64,000 bases of DNA from SZUA-309 sp050185825 (GTDB taxonomy: Bacteria; Pseudomonadota; Gammaproteobacteria; Pseudomonadales; Azotimanducaceae). The stretch covers positions 1 through 64,000 of the forward strand of contig JBFWZA010000013.1 in assembly GCA_050185825.1 (NCBI GenBank), in the 5' to 3' direction. The notes under the pieces were generated by a model that made no database searches, was not told the origin of the DNA, and was given only the letters and a program-made list of their open reading frames with translations. Position 1 is the stretch's first letter, and every line of letters begins with the position of its first letter. Both the position numbers and the translations under genes were made by a program. Positions 27,532 to 35,526 of the stretch are shown here, one piece after another.

Positions 27532-28932
27532 ATGCTGCAAACAATACTGGGCAGGCTGGAAACTCTAGTCTCCGCTGCTAAACGAAGCGCTGAGTATTCG
27601 GAGAAACATTACTTCGCCATTGGGCTGCTGTGTGTTGTCGTAATGCCGTTTACGACGTTCGTCGAGCGACTTGTAGCATCTCCCAACTTCGACACCTTTG
27701 GCATTCGCCTTAGCACAGGCATCCTAGGCTTTGGACTACTTTTTCATGGAAGGCTTCCATGGGGCCTGCGGCAAAAATTTTATCTCTACTGGATGGTAGT
27801 CATAACATTCGGTTTGCCATTTTCCTTTGGGGCGATGCTTATTCTGAACGCTTCATATACCCCAAATTCCGAAAGTGTTTCCCCCATCTGGGTTTATCAA
27901 TACCTTGTCGCGCTATTCTTCTTTGTCAGCTTGGTTCACCACGGACCACTAGCAACAATCCTTTGGGTGCTAGCATCAATACTTGCATTTGCCCCTGTTT
28001 TTTTTCTGGAGAAAGTCAACTGGGAAGCTATCGAGCAGACGGTTTTGCTTCCTTTTCCCGTATATCTAACCGCGGTGATCATCGGAAGCCTCACAAACCG
28101 CAATGTCTCAATGGTCCAAACCGAGAAGCTCCGCGCCGCATCCGCCATCGGCGCCAACCTCGCCCACGAACTCCGCACGCCTCTCGCCAGTATCGGCGTA
28201 ATGTCCAAAGGGGCATCGAATCTTCTTCCTGTTCTCACGGACGCCTATGAGAAGGCAAAGCAGGCTGGGATTCCGGTGGCGCCCCTGCGGCGGTCTCAGA
28301 TCCAAGCACTGAACAACGCGCTGCTCTCTATCCGGAACGAGGTCGAATATTCGAACACGATCATCGACATGCTGCTTCTGAATACGGCGGACAAACCTCT
28401 GGCCAACGTGCAGACAGACATTGTTCATGCCAGCGAGATCGTCAGCGAGGCGGCCCGTAGATTTCCATTCAACAATCAGAAAGAACGTGACCTGGTGTCT
28501 GTGGACATCCGGAACGATTTCGTATTCGACTCACCGCGACTTCTGCTCGTGCACGTGCTGTTCAACCTGATCAAGAACGCGCTCTATTTTGTGCAGAAAT
28601 CAGGCCATGGTGAGATCCAGCTGTATACCGACATGGCAGGCACAAATGGGCTGATCGTTGTTCACGATACAGGGGCGGGTATTCCGAACTCGGTGCTGCC
28701 GCACATCTTCGAGCGCTTCTACACGACCACGCCGACCGGTCAGAGCGCCGGTATCGGGCTCAGCTTCTGCAAGCTCGTCATGGATTCGATTGGCGCCAGA
28801 ATCGCCTGCGAGTCGAAAGAAGGCGAGTTCACCACCATCACCCTGACGTTTCCCGGAGTTACAGACGAAAAACCTGCTCCGCATTCTGCGCCAGCACCGG
28901 ATACTCCGAAGGCAGGTTTTCAGAAACCGTGA
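27532..28932 (+). CDS. CqsS/LqsS-like sensor histidine kinase
   Basis: 466 aa. Six TM helices in residues 25-185. The DHp domain NLAHELRTPLASIGVMSKG (His near 205) is followed by LLPVLTDAYEKAKQAG, the helix typical of CqsS/LqsS quorum-sensing kinases. The ATPase domain has LFNLIKNALYFVQ (N box), DTGAGIPNS (G1) and GIGLSFCKLVMDS (G2). No receiver domain and no adjacent regulator. From about 28100 the gene becomes GC-rich while the TM part is AT-rich. The final 24 codons run antisense over the end of the amidohydrolase gene, suggesting a recombination junction. Confidence 0.85.
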   Translation: MLQTILGRLETLVSAAKRSAEYSEKHYFAIGLLCVVVMPFTTFVERLVASPNFDTFGIRLSTGILGFGLLFHGRLPWGLRQKFYLYWMVVITFGLPFSFGAMLILNASYTPNSESVSPIWVYQYLVALFFFVSLVHHGPLATILWVLASILAFAPVFFLEKVNWEAIEQTVLLPFPVYLTAVIIGSLTNRNVSMVQTEKLRAASAIGANLAHELRTPLASIGVMSKGASNLLPVLTDAYEKAKQAGIPVAPLRRSQIQALNNALLSIRNEVEYSNTIIDMLLLNTADKPLANVQTDIVHASEIVSEAARRFPFNNQKERDLVSVDIRNDFVFDSPRLLLVHVLFNLIKNALYFVQKSGHGEIQLYTDMAGTNGLIVVHDTGAGIPNSVLPHIFERFYTTTPTGQSAGIGLSFCKLVMDSIGARIACESKEGEFTTITLTFPGVTDEKPAPHSAPAPDTPKAGFQKP

Positions 28933-29938
28933 GAGCGTCCACGTGGGGGTAGTCCGTTCCCCACAGAATCCGGTCCTCGCCCACCAGATTCAGCGCCATG
29001 CCGATCGTCCGCTCTCCCTGCTCGGCTACGAAATAGCAGTTTTCCCGGATGTATTCGCTCGGTTTTCGCTTGAGCGGGAGAATCTCCCGAAGCGCTTCGA
29101 ATTTGGCATCGAGCCGGTCCATCAGGTAGGGCGCGTAGCCGCAGCCCGCCTCCACGCTGACGACTTTAAGCTTGGGGAAACGCTCGAAGAGCTCATCGAC
29201 GATCACACTCGTCATGGCTGGTATGAGCTGCCCTGTGCCGCCGAGGCCGAAGCTGAATACCGGTCCCGGCGAGGTTGCATGCCAGTCGGCGAAGGGAACC
29301 GCCGCGCCACCGAAGCGCACGATCACGTGAAAGCAGCCGGGCAGCTCCGCTTCGTGCAGCCTTGTCCAGATCGGATCGAAGTGGGTGCTGCCTGGCCTGT
29401 GGCCGCCGACGGTTTCAGGAGGCACGAACAACCCCTTGAAACCGAGCTTCAGGCAGCGATCCAGCTCGCGGGCCGCTTCGTCGACATCATGCCAGTTCAC
29501 CACGGCAATGGCGGCGAGTCTGGACGGATCCGTCTGGCAGAACTCGCTGATCCAGGTGTTGTAGGCACGGCAATAGGCATTCGCCAGCGCCTGGTCGTCC
29601 GTCGGAAACGGCAGGATGCAGATGGTCGGAAACAGCACCGACTTCCGGATACCCCACGCGTCCATCCGGCGCAGCCTGGCACCGGGATCAAAGCTGTCCG
29701 CCGGATTGTCGCGCACATAGGACTTCTTTCCGGCGAAGAGTTCCGCCTTGCTCTCCTCGGCACCTCCCAGTCCGGCGACCACACCCTGGAGCACGATCTC
29801 CTCACCGATGACGAGTTGCTCCACGCCATCGGCTTCCTGCACCCGGATCGCCCGGTCGCGGAACTTGGGCTCCAGATAACGTTGCCAGAGATCTGCCGGC
29901 TCCAGAACGTGCGCGTCACAGTCGACGATTGGGGTCAT
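28859..29938 (-). CDS. Amidohydrolase family protein (ACMSD-like)
   Basis: 359 aa from ATG 29938 (GGAGG eight bases upstream); longer open frames upstream are not supported. A TIM-barrel metal hydrolase: VDCDAHVLEP near residue 5 (a DxH variant), VVNWHDVDEAAREL, the KGLFVPPETVGGHRPG block, CFHVIVRFGG and late LWGTDYPHVD with the catalytic Asp. This is the amidohydrolase-2/ACMSD-like subgroup, often decarboxylases or hydrolases of aromatic or terpenoid catabolites. Coupled to the serine hydrolase by a 4-bp overlap. Confidence 0.85.
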   Translation of the reverse strand: MTPIVDCDAHVLEPADLWQRYLEPKFRDRAIRVQEADGVEQLVIGEEIVLQGVVAGLGGAEESKAELFAGKKSYVRDNPADSFDPGARLRRMDAWGIRKSVLFPTICILPFPTDDQALANAYCRAYNTWISEFCQTDPSRLAAIAVVNWHDVDEAARELDRCLKLGFKGLFVPPETVGGHRPGSTHFDPIWTRLHEAELPGCFHVIVRFGGAAVPFADWHATSPGPVFSFGLGGTGQLIPAMTSVIVDELFERFPKLKVVSVEAGCGYAPYLMDRLDAKFEALREILPLKRKPSEYIRENCYFVAEQGERTIGMALNLVGEDRILWGTDYPHVDALTVSENLPSEYPVLAQNAEQVFRL

Positions 29939-31056
29939 GACAACTTCCTCCCTTGATCCAGGCAAGCATACACCGCCTCCGCACAGGCCATGGCGGAGGC
30001 GCCGCCGGTAACCACACCCTGCTGCATCTGGTTCATCAGAAAGCAGAACGCGATCCGCGCGTTCGGATCGTAGAACGCCATCGAGCCGCCAGCACCCGCA
30101 TGGCCGAAAGTTCCCTCCCGGACGCCGATGGGCGCACACGGGTCGTGGAGCATGAACCCGAGCCCGAAGCGGGAGAACGACTTCAGCACTTCATCCATTC
30201 CTTCGGACTCGGTGGTCGTCGCCAGATCGAGCAGAGGCGCGGGGATCAGGTCCTTCACGCCGGCGTACAACGCCGCCAGGCTGCGAGCGGTGCCGAATCC
30301 GTTCATGCCCGGCATGTCCGCGCGGCGGTACTGTTCGGAGTTCATGTAGCCTGGCCCGAGCGACGGGTTCTGAAACGCCGCGCCTGTGGTCGTCGAACGG
30401 TCCGTCATGGCAGCGAGCAGCGCCCGCGCAGACTCGGGTGGCTTGGCGCCCGCCTTCAACCGGGCGGGCAGCATGTCTGCGCACCGGCCGAGAACGTCGG
30501 TTTCGAGCCCGAAGTGCAGGTCGAGCCCGAACGGTTCCACCAGCCGGTCTTTCAGCCACTGACGCAGACCGACACCCGTACTGCGTCTCAACACCTCACC
30601 GAGCAGGAAACCGAAGGTCCTCGCGTGATAGCCGTGCTTCGTACCTGGATCCCACCAAGGGTGCTCTGCTGCCAGCGCGGCACACATTCCCGGCCAGTCG
30701 TAGAGAATGTCGGGCGGCATCGGTTGGTGGAATCCCACGACGCCGGAGCGATGGTTGAGCACCTGTCGGGTCGTGATCGCCGCTTTTCCCGCCGCCGCGA
30801 ACTCCGGCCAGCAGGCCGCGATGGGGTCGTCGAGCGGGATCGCGCCGTCGGCCACGGCCTGCAGGATGCAGGTGGCGGTAATGCCCTTGCTGGAGGAAAA
30901 CAGCGCGCAGAGCGTGTCGCGCTCCCAGGGTCGGGTTTTGCGGCGGTCCACGTGGCCAGCCCAGACATCGACCACCGGCGCACCATCGAGATACACAGCC
31001 ACGGACGCTCCCACATCACGTCCGGCAGCGAATCCCTCCATGAAGACATCGGCCAC
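29935..31056 (-). CDS. Beta-lactamase-fold serine hydrolase (EstB-like)
   Basis: 373 aa from GTG 31056. The SxxK motif is FSSSKGIT (about residue 54), the Tyr motif KHGYHARTFG (about 142), and a late FGHAGAGGSMAFYDP replaces KTG. These are features of class-C-like esterases such as EstB rather than true beta-lactamases. No signal peptide, so a cytosolic esterase. In-frame codons upstream of the GTG (I-Q-L-E-L-Q-G-E-V-D-P-A-F-S-S) resemble the family N-terminus but lack a standard start, so the true start may be a rare codon near 31100. Confidence 0.85.
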   Translation of the reverse strand: MADVFMEGFAAGRDVGASVAVYLDGAPVVDVWAGHVDRRKTRPWERDTLCALFSSSKGITATCILQAVADGAIPLDDPIAACWPEFAAAGKAAITTRQVLNHRSGVVGFHQPMPPDILYDWPGMCAALAAEHPWWDPGTKHGYHARTFGFLLGEVLRRSTGVGLRQWLKDRLVEPFGLDLHFGLETDVLGRCADMLPARLKAGAKPPESARALLAAMTDRSTTTGAAFQNPSLGPGYMNSEQYRRADMPGMNGFGTARSLAALYAGVKDLIPAPLLDLATTTESEGMDEVLKSFSRFGLGFMLHDPCAPIGVREGTFGHAGAGGSMAFYDPNARIAFCFLMNQMQQGVVTGGASAMACAEAVYACLDQGRKLS

Positions 31057-31146
31057 GCTCGAGAACGCCGGATCGACTTCCCCCTGGAGTTCAAGTTGAA
31101 TAGCCGATTCCCCCCGGATGCGCGTGTTTCCGCAGCATATCAGCTA

Positions 31147-32475
31147 ATGTCTTCCGGAAATCTGACTCAGGGCGCCGTCACCACGTCGCTCTTCAAGCTG
31201 ACCGCGCCCATGATGGCGGGCATCTCCGCCAACATCCTGGTCGGCATGCTGGAGATCGGCTTCATCGGCCAGCTCAGCACCCGCCACATCGCCGCCATCA
31301 CCTTCACGTTCCCGGTGACCATGATGCTCACGAGCATCGCGCTCGGCATCGGCATCGGTACGTCGTCGGTCATCGCGCGCAGCGTCGGCGCCGGCTCGAC
31401 CGAGGAGGTCCGCCGTCTGGGCACCCACGCCATCGTGCTGGTCGTCGTGTCCATGTCGGTGCTCTCCCTGCTCGGCTATCTGACCATCGACCCGGTGTTC
31501 ACCCTGCTCGGCGCGGGACCCGAGGTGCTGCCGCTGATTCACAGCTATCTCGACATCTACTACCCGACGATGCTGCTGTTCACCGTCACCATGGTGGCCG
31601 GCAACATCATGCGCGCCAACGGCAATGCCAACATACCCGGCCTCGTGATGACGCTCGGAGCGCTGGCGAATCTCGCCATCGACCCGGTGCTGATCTTCGG
31701 CTGGTTCGGTGCGCCGAGGATGGAGCTCGCCGGTGCCGCGGTTGCCGCAGCCATATCACGGCTCGGTACCGCTGCGGTGCTCCTCCACTACATCAGCCGG
31801 AACGATCTGATCACCACCACCGGCCTCTTCGACGGGCTGGGCGCGTCTGCCCGGAAGATCCTTCACATCGGCCTGCCGGCCATGGCCACCCAGCTCATCG
31901 GGCCCGTGTCTGGGGCGCTCATCACCCGTCTGCTGGCCGGTCATGGGGCGACGGTGGTGGCCGGATTCGGTGTGGCCACGCGGATCGAGTCGGTGGCCGT
32001 GATGGTGCTGTTTGCGCTTTCCGCGAGCATCGGGCCCTTTGTCGGCCAGAACTGGGGCGCCAACCGGACGGATCGTGTTCGGGAAGGGCTTCGTGTCACC
32101 TACCGCTTCTGCCTCGTTTGGGGCCTGGTGATTGCCATACCGCTGGCGCTCGCGGGCAGCGCGATCGCCGGGCTGGTGGACGACTCACCACCGGTTATCG
32201 CGGCCGCTGCCTGGTATCTGGCCGTGGTGCCATGGTCCTACGGGCTCTGGGGTGTGCTCATGATGGCCTCCGCGTCGTTCAACGCGCTGGGCAAGCCTCT
32301 CCCGTCCACGGCACTGTCGTTCTCCCGCATGTTCATCGTCTACATCCCGCTCGCCCTGCTGCTCGATCACCACTTCGGTTATCACGGCATTTTCATCGCG
32401 ACTGCCTTAAGTAACGGGCTCATGGGCATTCTCGGATTTCTGTGGTTCAGGCAGCGGTTCTTTCCGAGCGGGTGA
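31147..32475 (+). CDS. MATE family efflux transporter
   Basis: 442 aa with 12 predicted helices. The N-terminal LTAPMMAGISANILVGMLEIGFIGQLSTRHIAA and the second-half LHIGLPAMATQLIGPVSGALITRLLA repeat are the pseudo-twofold MATE signatures (NorM/DinF-like). Exports organic cations or toxic metabolites by H+ or Na+ antiport. The start is ATG 31147; sequence before it is not MATE-like. Divergent from the esterase, 7 bp before plsC-like. Confidence 0.9.
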   Translation: MSSGNLTQGAVTTSLFKLTAPMMAGISANILVGMLEIGFIGQLSTRHIAAITFTFPVTMMLTSIALGIGIGTSSVIARSVGAGSTEEVRRLGTHAIVLVVVSMSVLSLLGYLTIDPVFTLLGAGPEVLPLIHSYLDIYYPTMLLFTVTMVAGNIMRANGNANIPGLVMTLGALANLAIDPVLIFGWFGAPRMELAGAAVAAAISRLGTAAVLLHYISRNDLITTTGLFDGLGASARKILHIGLPAMATQLIGPVSGALITRLLAGHGATVVAGFGVATRIESVAVMVLFALSASIGPFVGQNWGANRTDRVREGLRVTYRFCLVWGLVIAIPLALAGSAIAGLVDDSPPVIAAAAWYLAVVPWSYGLWGVLMMASASFNALGKPLPSTALSFSRMFIVYIPLALLLDHHFGYHGIFIATALSNGLMGILGFLWFRQRFFPSG

Positions 32476-32481
32476 TCGGCG

Positions 32482-33444
32482 ATGGTCGCTCGTCGCCTCC
32501 TCACCATTTCCGCCTTCATCCTGTTGACGCTGCTCTCGAGCCTGCTCTCACCGGTGCTCCTGCTGCTGGCCTGGCTGATCGGCCGCCTGCCGGGCTGTCG
32601 GGGTGCGGTGCCCACACTCGGCCTGATCCTGGGCTATCTCTGGTGTGAAACCATCGGCATCGCGGCCGCCGGATGGCTCTGGCTCCGGCACCGCGAGGCC
32701 GAGGGATTTCTGTCGGCGAACTTCCGGTTGCAGTGCTGGTGGGCACACACGCTCAAACGCCTCGGCGAACGGCTGTTCCGGTTGCGGTTCGAGCTCACCG
32801 GACAGGACGCGCTCCCGGGCACCGGCGCACTCATGCTGCCCCGCCACACCAGCATCGCCGACACGCTGATCCCCATGGTCTTCTACGCGATCCCCCACGG
32901 AATCCGCCTGCGCTACGTGCTCAAGCGCGAGCTCCTGCTCGACCCCTGCCTGGACATCGTCGGCAACCGGCTGCCCAACTGCTTCGTGGATCGGGGCGGT
33001 GAGGACAGTGCCGAGGCGACAGCGAGCGTCGCGGCGCTGGTCGCCGGCATGGCGCCGGACGAGGGCCTGCTGCTCTATCCCGAAGGCACCCGCTTCTCAC
33101 CGACCAGAGCCGAACGGCTCCGATCCCGCTGGCAGCGGAATCCGGAGCGTCTGGCACAGCTCGATCGCTGGCCGCACCTGCTGCCGCCGCGCACGGGTGG
33201 TTTCCTGGCGGCGCTGGCGGCCAATCCGGGACATGATCTGCTCTTCTGCGCCCACACCGGATTCGAGGGATCGAGCCACTTCCGGACGCTCGTCAACGGC
33301 AGCTGGATCGATGCCCGGATCCGCATCCACTTCTGGCGCGTGCCGTTCGACGCGATCCCGGAGGATCCGCAGGCGCGGGTGGCGTTGCTCTTCGAGCAGT
33401 GGGATCGGATGGAGCGTTGGGTTAGCCTCCACGCCTCGGCCTGA
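32482..33444 (+). CDS. 1-acyl-glycerol-3-phosphate acyltransferase-like protein
   Basis: 320 aa. Two N-terminal helices (about 8-28, 45-66) anchor the PlsC-type domain. The HX4D motif appears as RHTSIADT (about residue 120) and the phosphate-binding motif as LYPEGTRF (about 200). It transfers acyl chains to lysophosphatidate or a related lysolipid on the cytoplasmic face of the membrane. Short spacing to the MATE gene (6 bp) and to the next oxidoreductase (13 bp) suggests one transcript. Confidence 0.87.
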   Translation: MVARRLLTISAFILLTLLSSLLSPVLLLLAWLIGRLPGCRGAVPTLGLILGYLWCETIGIAAAGWLWLRHREAEGFLSANFRLQCWWAHTLKRLGERLFRLRFELTGQDALPGTGALMLPRHTSIADTLIPMVFYAIPHGIRLRYVLKRELLLDPCLDIVGNRLPNCFVDRGGEDSAEATASVAALVAGMAPDEGLLLYPEGTRFSPTRAERLRSRWQRNPERLAQLDRWPHLLPPRTGGFLAALAANPGHDLLFCAHTGFEGSSHFRTLVNGSWIDARIRIHFWRVPFDAIPEDPQARVALLFEQWDRMERWVSLHASA

Positions 33445-33457
33445 AGGAGCGTCGCGC

Positions 33458-34429
33458 ATGGTGGGTGTCTATCGGATGTACGAACCGGGTCCGCCGGACG
33501 TGATGCGCTGGGAAGACGCGGACCTCGGCGAGCCGGGGCCGGGCATGGTGCTCATCCGGCACACGGCCATCGGGCTCAACTACATCGACACCTACCATCG
33601 CAGCGGCCTGTACCCGCTGCCGCTACCGACCCGGCTGGGGGTTGAGGCCGCCGGTGTGGTGGTGTCCGTCGGCGAAGGTGTGGGCGATCTGCGGGAAGGC
33701 GATCGGGTGGCCTACGCGGGCGGGCTCGGCGCCTATGCCGAAGCGAACATCATGCCCGCCAGCCGGCTGGTGAAGCTGCCCGACACGGTGAGCGAGGAGC
33801 TCGCGGCCGCCAGTCTCCTCAAGGGGCTCACGGCCGCCTATCTTCTGACCCGCACTTTCCCGGTTTCCGCCGATCACGACATCCTGGTGCACGCGGCAGC
33901 AGGCGGTGTGGGATTGATCCTCTGCCAGTGGGCCCATCATATCGGCGCCACCGTCATCGGCACGGTCGGGAGCGAAGACAAGGCTGCGCTCGCCCGTGAA
34001 AACGGCGCCGATCACACGATCCTCTACCGCCAGGAGGACGTGGCAAAGCGGGTGCGCGAGCTCACGGGCGGCCGCGGCGTGCACGTCTCCTACGACTCGG
34101 TGGGCAAGGACACCTTCCAGGCGTCACTGGCAAGCCTCGCGCCGCTCGGCATGTTCGTGAGCTACGGCAACGCCTCCGGCAACGCGCCGGACGTGCCGCC
34201 GCACGAGCTGCAGAATCGCGGCTCGCTGTTTTTCACCCGGCCCTCGCTCGCCCACTACACCGCGAATCCGGCCGACCTCAAAGCGCTCGCGGACCGGTTC
34301 TTCGCGGTGCTCGGCGACGGCACCGTCAGGGTTCACATCAACCAGCGATATCCACTGAGCGAGCTCGTTCAGGCACACCGGGACCTGGAAGCGCGCAAGA
34401 CCACCGGATCCACGGTGATCGTCCCCTGA
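33458..34429 (+). CDS. qorA: NADPH:quinone oxidoreductase (zeta-crystallin type)
   Basis: 323 aa, zinc-free MDR superfamily. The N-terminus GLNYIDTYHRSGLYPLPLPTRLGVEAAGVV is highly typical of Qor. The nucleotide fold is LVHAAAGGVGLILCQWAHHIGATVIGTVG, with the AAxGGVG loop preferring NADPH. YDSVGKDTFQASLASLAPLGMFVSYG follows. It reduces quinones by one electron. Start ATG 33458 has AAGGAG eight bases upstream; sequence before it belongs to the previous gene. Confidence 0.93.
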   Translation: MVGVYRMYEPGPPDVMRWEDADLGEPGPGMVLIRHTAIGLNYIDTYHRSGLYPLPLPTRLGVEAAGVVVSVGEGVGDLREGDRVAYAGGLGAYAEANIMPASRLVKLPDTVSEELAAASLLKGLTAAYLLTRTFPVSADHDILVHAAAGGVGLILCQWAHHIGATVIGTVGSEDKAALARENGADHTILYRQEDVAKRVRELTGGRGVHVSYDSVGKDTFQASLASLAPLGMFVSYGNASGNAPDVPPHELQNRGSLFFTRPSLAHYTANPADLKALADRFFAVLGDGTVRVHINQRYPLSELVQAHRDLEARKTTGSTVIVP

Positions 34430-34433
34430 CGGC

Positions 34434-34459
34434 GCCGATCCCGCTCAGGCGGGATCGGC
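34434..34459. terminator. Bidirectional terminator hairpin between convergent genes
   Basis: Perfect 11-bp inverted repeat GCCGATCCCGC (34434-34444) and GCGGGATCGGC (34449-34459) with a TCAG loop that is the stop codon of the minus-strand gene. No U-tract. It sits exactly between the convergent qorA and the next oxidoreductase. Confidence 0.55.
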
Positions 34460-35461
34460 GATCTTCAGGAGCTGTTTGCCGATGTTCCTGCCGGTGAACA
34501 GCCGGTTCAGCGTCTTCGGGATGTTCTCGAAGCCTTCCTGCACGTCCTCCCGGTGCACGAGCTCGCCGCTCTGGTACCAGCCGGCGAGCGCGGCCACCCC
34601 TTCCGCAAATCTGGGCAGGTAGTCGATGACGATGAAGCCCTCCATCCGGGCGCGCATGACCACCAGATTCATCAGGTTCGTGGGTCCCGGCTGGGGCTCC
34701 GTGGCGTTGTAGCTGCTGATCCCCCCGCAGAGCACGATGCGTGCCTTGAGGTTGATGTGGTTGAGCGCCGCCTCGAGGATGCTGCCGCCGACGTTGTCGA
34801 AGAACACGTCCACCCGGTTCGGACACAGCTCGCCGATGCGGGCGTCCACGTTCTCCGACTTGTAGTCGATCACGTCGTCGAAGCGGGCTTCCTGCTTCAG
34901 CCATTCGCACTTCTCTTTGCCGCCGGCGATGCCGATCACCCGGCAGCCTTTGATGCGGGCGATCTGGCCGGCCACGGAGCCTGTGGCCCCGGCCGCTCCG
35001 GAAACCAGCACCGTCTGCCCGGGCTCCGGCTTGCCCAGGTCCAGCATGCCGAAATACGCGGTCTGACCCGTGGTGCCGAGCACGCCGAGCGCCATCTGCG
35101 GGCTGATCCCGGCGGGCAGCTTGGTGAGCGGGATGCCGTCCTTGCCGTCGGTGACGAAGAAGTCCTGCCAGCTACCCAGCATCTGCACCAGGTCGCCCGA
35201 CGCATAGTCCGGGTGGTTCGACTCCACCACCTGGGCGACGCAGCCGGCCCGCATGGGCTCGCCGATGGCCACCGGCGGCATGTAGCTCTCCCGGTCTTCC
35301 ATCCAGCCGCGCTGGGTGGGATCGAAGGACAGATAGAGGTTGCGCAGTAGCACCTGGCCGGGGACTGCCTGGGGGATGGGCACCTCCCGGTATTCGAAGT
35401 TCTCCTCGGTGACCATGCCGAAGGGGCGCTTCGCCAGCACCCATTGCCGATTCGTGTTCAA
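34445..35461 (-). CDS. NADP-dependent oxidoreductase, CurA/leukotriene B4 reductase type
   Basis: 338 aa. MDR family of 15-oxoprostaglandin/alkenal double-bond reductases: NRQWVLAKRPFGMVTEENFEYRE at the start, LYLSFDPTQRGWMEDRESYMPPV, AGAAGATGSVAGQIARIKGC for NADPH, and FDNVGGSILEAALNHINLKARIVLCGGIS. It reduces alpha,beta-unsaturated ketones, as curcumin reductase CurA does. TTG 35461 is favoured by AGGAGGAAAACCC just upstream; an open frame continues to 35527. Confidence 0.92.
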   Translation of the reverse strand: MNTNRQWVLAKRPFGMVTEENFEYREVPIPQAVPGQVLLRNLYLSFDPTQRGWMEDRESYMPPVAIGEPMRAGCVAQVVESNHPDYASGDLVQMLGSWQDFFVTDGKDGIPLTKLPAGISPQMALGVLGTTGQTAYFGMLDLGKPEPGQTVLVSGAAGATGSVAGQIARIKGCRVIGIAGGKEKCEWLKQEARFDDVIDYKSENVDARIGELCPNRVDVFFDNVGGSILEAALNHINLKARIVLCGGISSYNATEPQPGPTNLMNLVVMRARMEGFIVIDYLPRFAEGVAALAGWYQSGELVHREDVQEGFENIPKTLNRLFTGRNIGKQLLKIADPA

Positions 35462-35526
35462 GGGTTTTCCTCCTGCTGAGTCGCTGCTCGAGCGTGCTAA
35501 CATGCCGCGAACCGTCAGGAGGAGCA

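Larger units (their letters stand above)
21110..28100. other. Low-GC signalling island
   Basis: Between about 21110 and 28100 the DNA is visibly AT-richer (codons such as AAA, ATA, TTA, AGA are frequent) than the strongly GC3-biased sequence on both sides. Five plus-strand genes lie in it, mostly with non-ATG starts. The right edge falls inside the histidine kinase gene, whose last part is GC-rich. No integrase, IS or tRNA is seen at either edge, so how it arrived is unknown. Confidence 0.7.

Noticed and set aside
29939..30139. N-terminal extension of the amidohydrolase
   Set aside because: The extra 67 codons overlap the upstream esterase out of frame and are Arg/Cys-rich; ATG 29938 has a good ribosome site and fits the family.
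29935..31056. Antibiotic-resistance beta-lactamase
   Set aside because: SxxK and Tyr motifs fit the class-C-like esterase group, and there is no signal peptide or KTG box.
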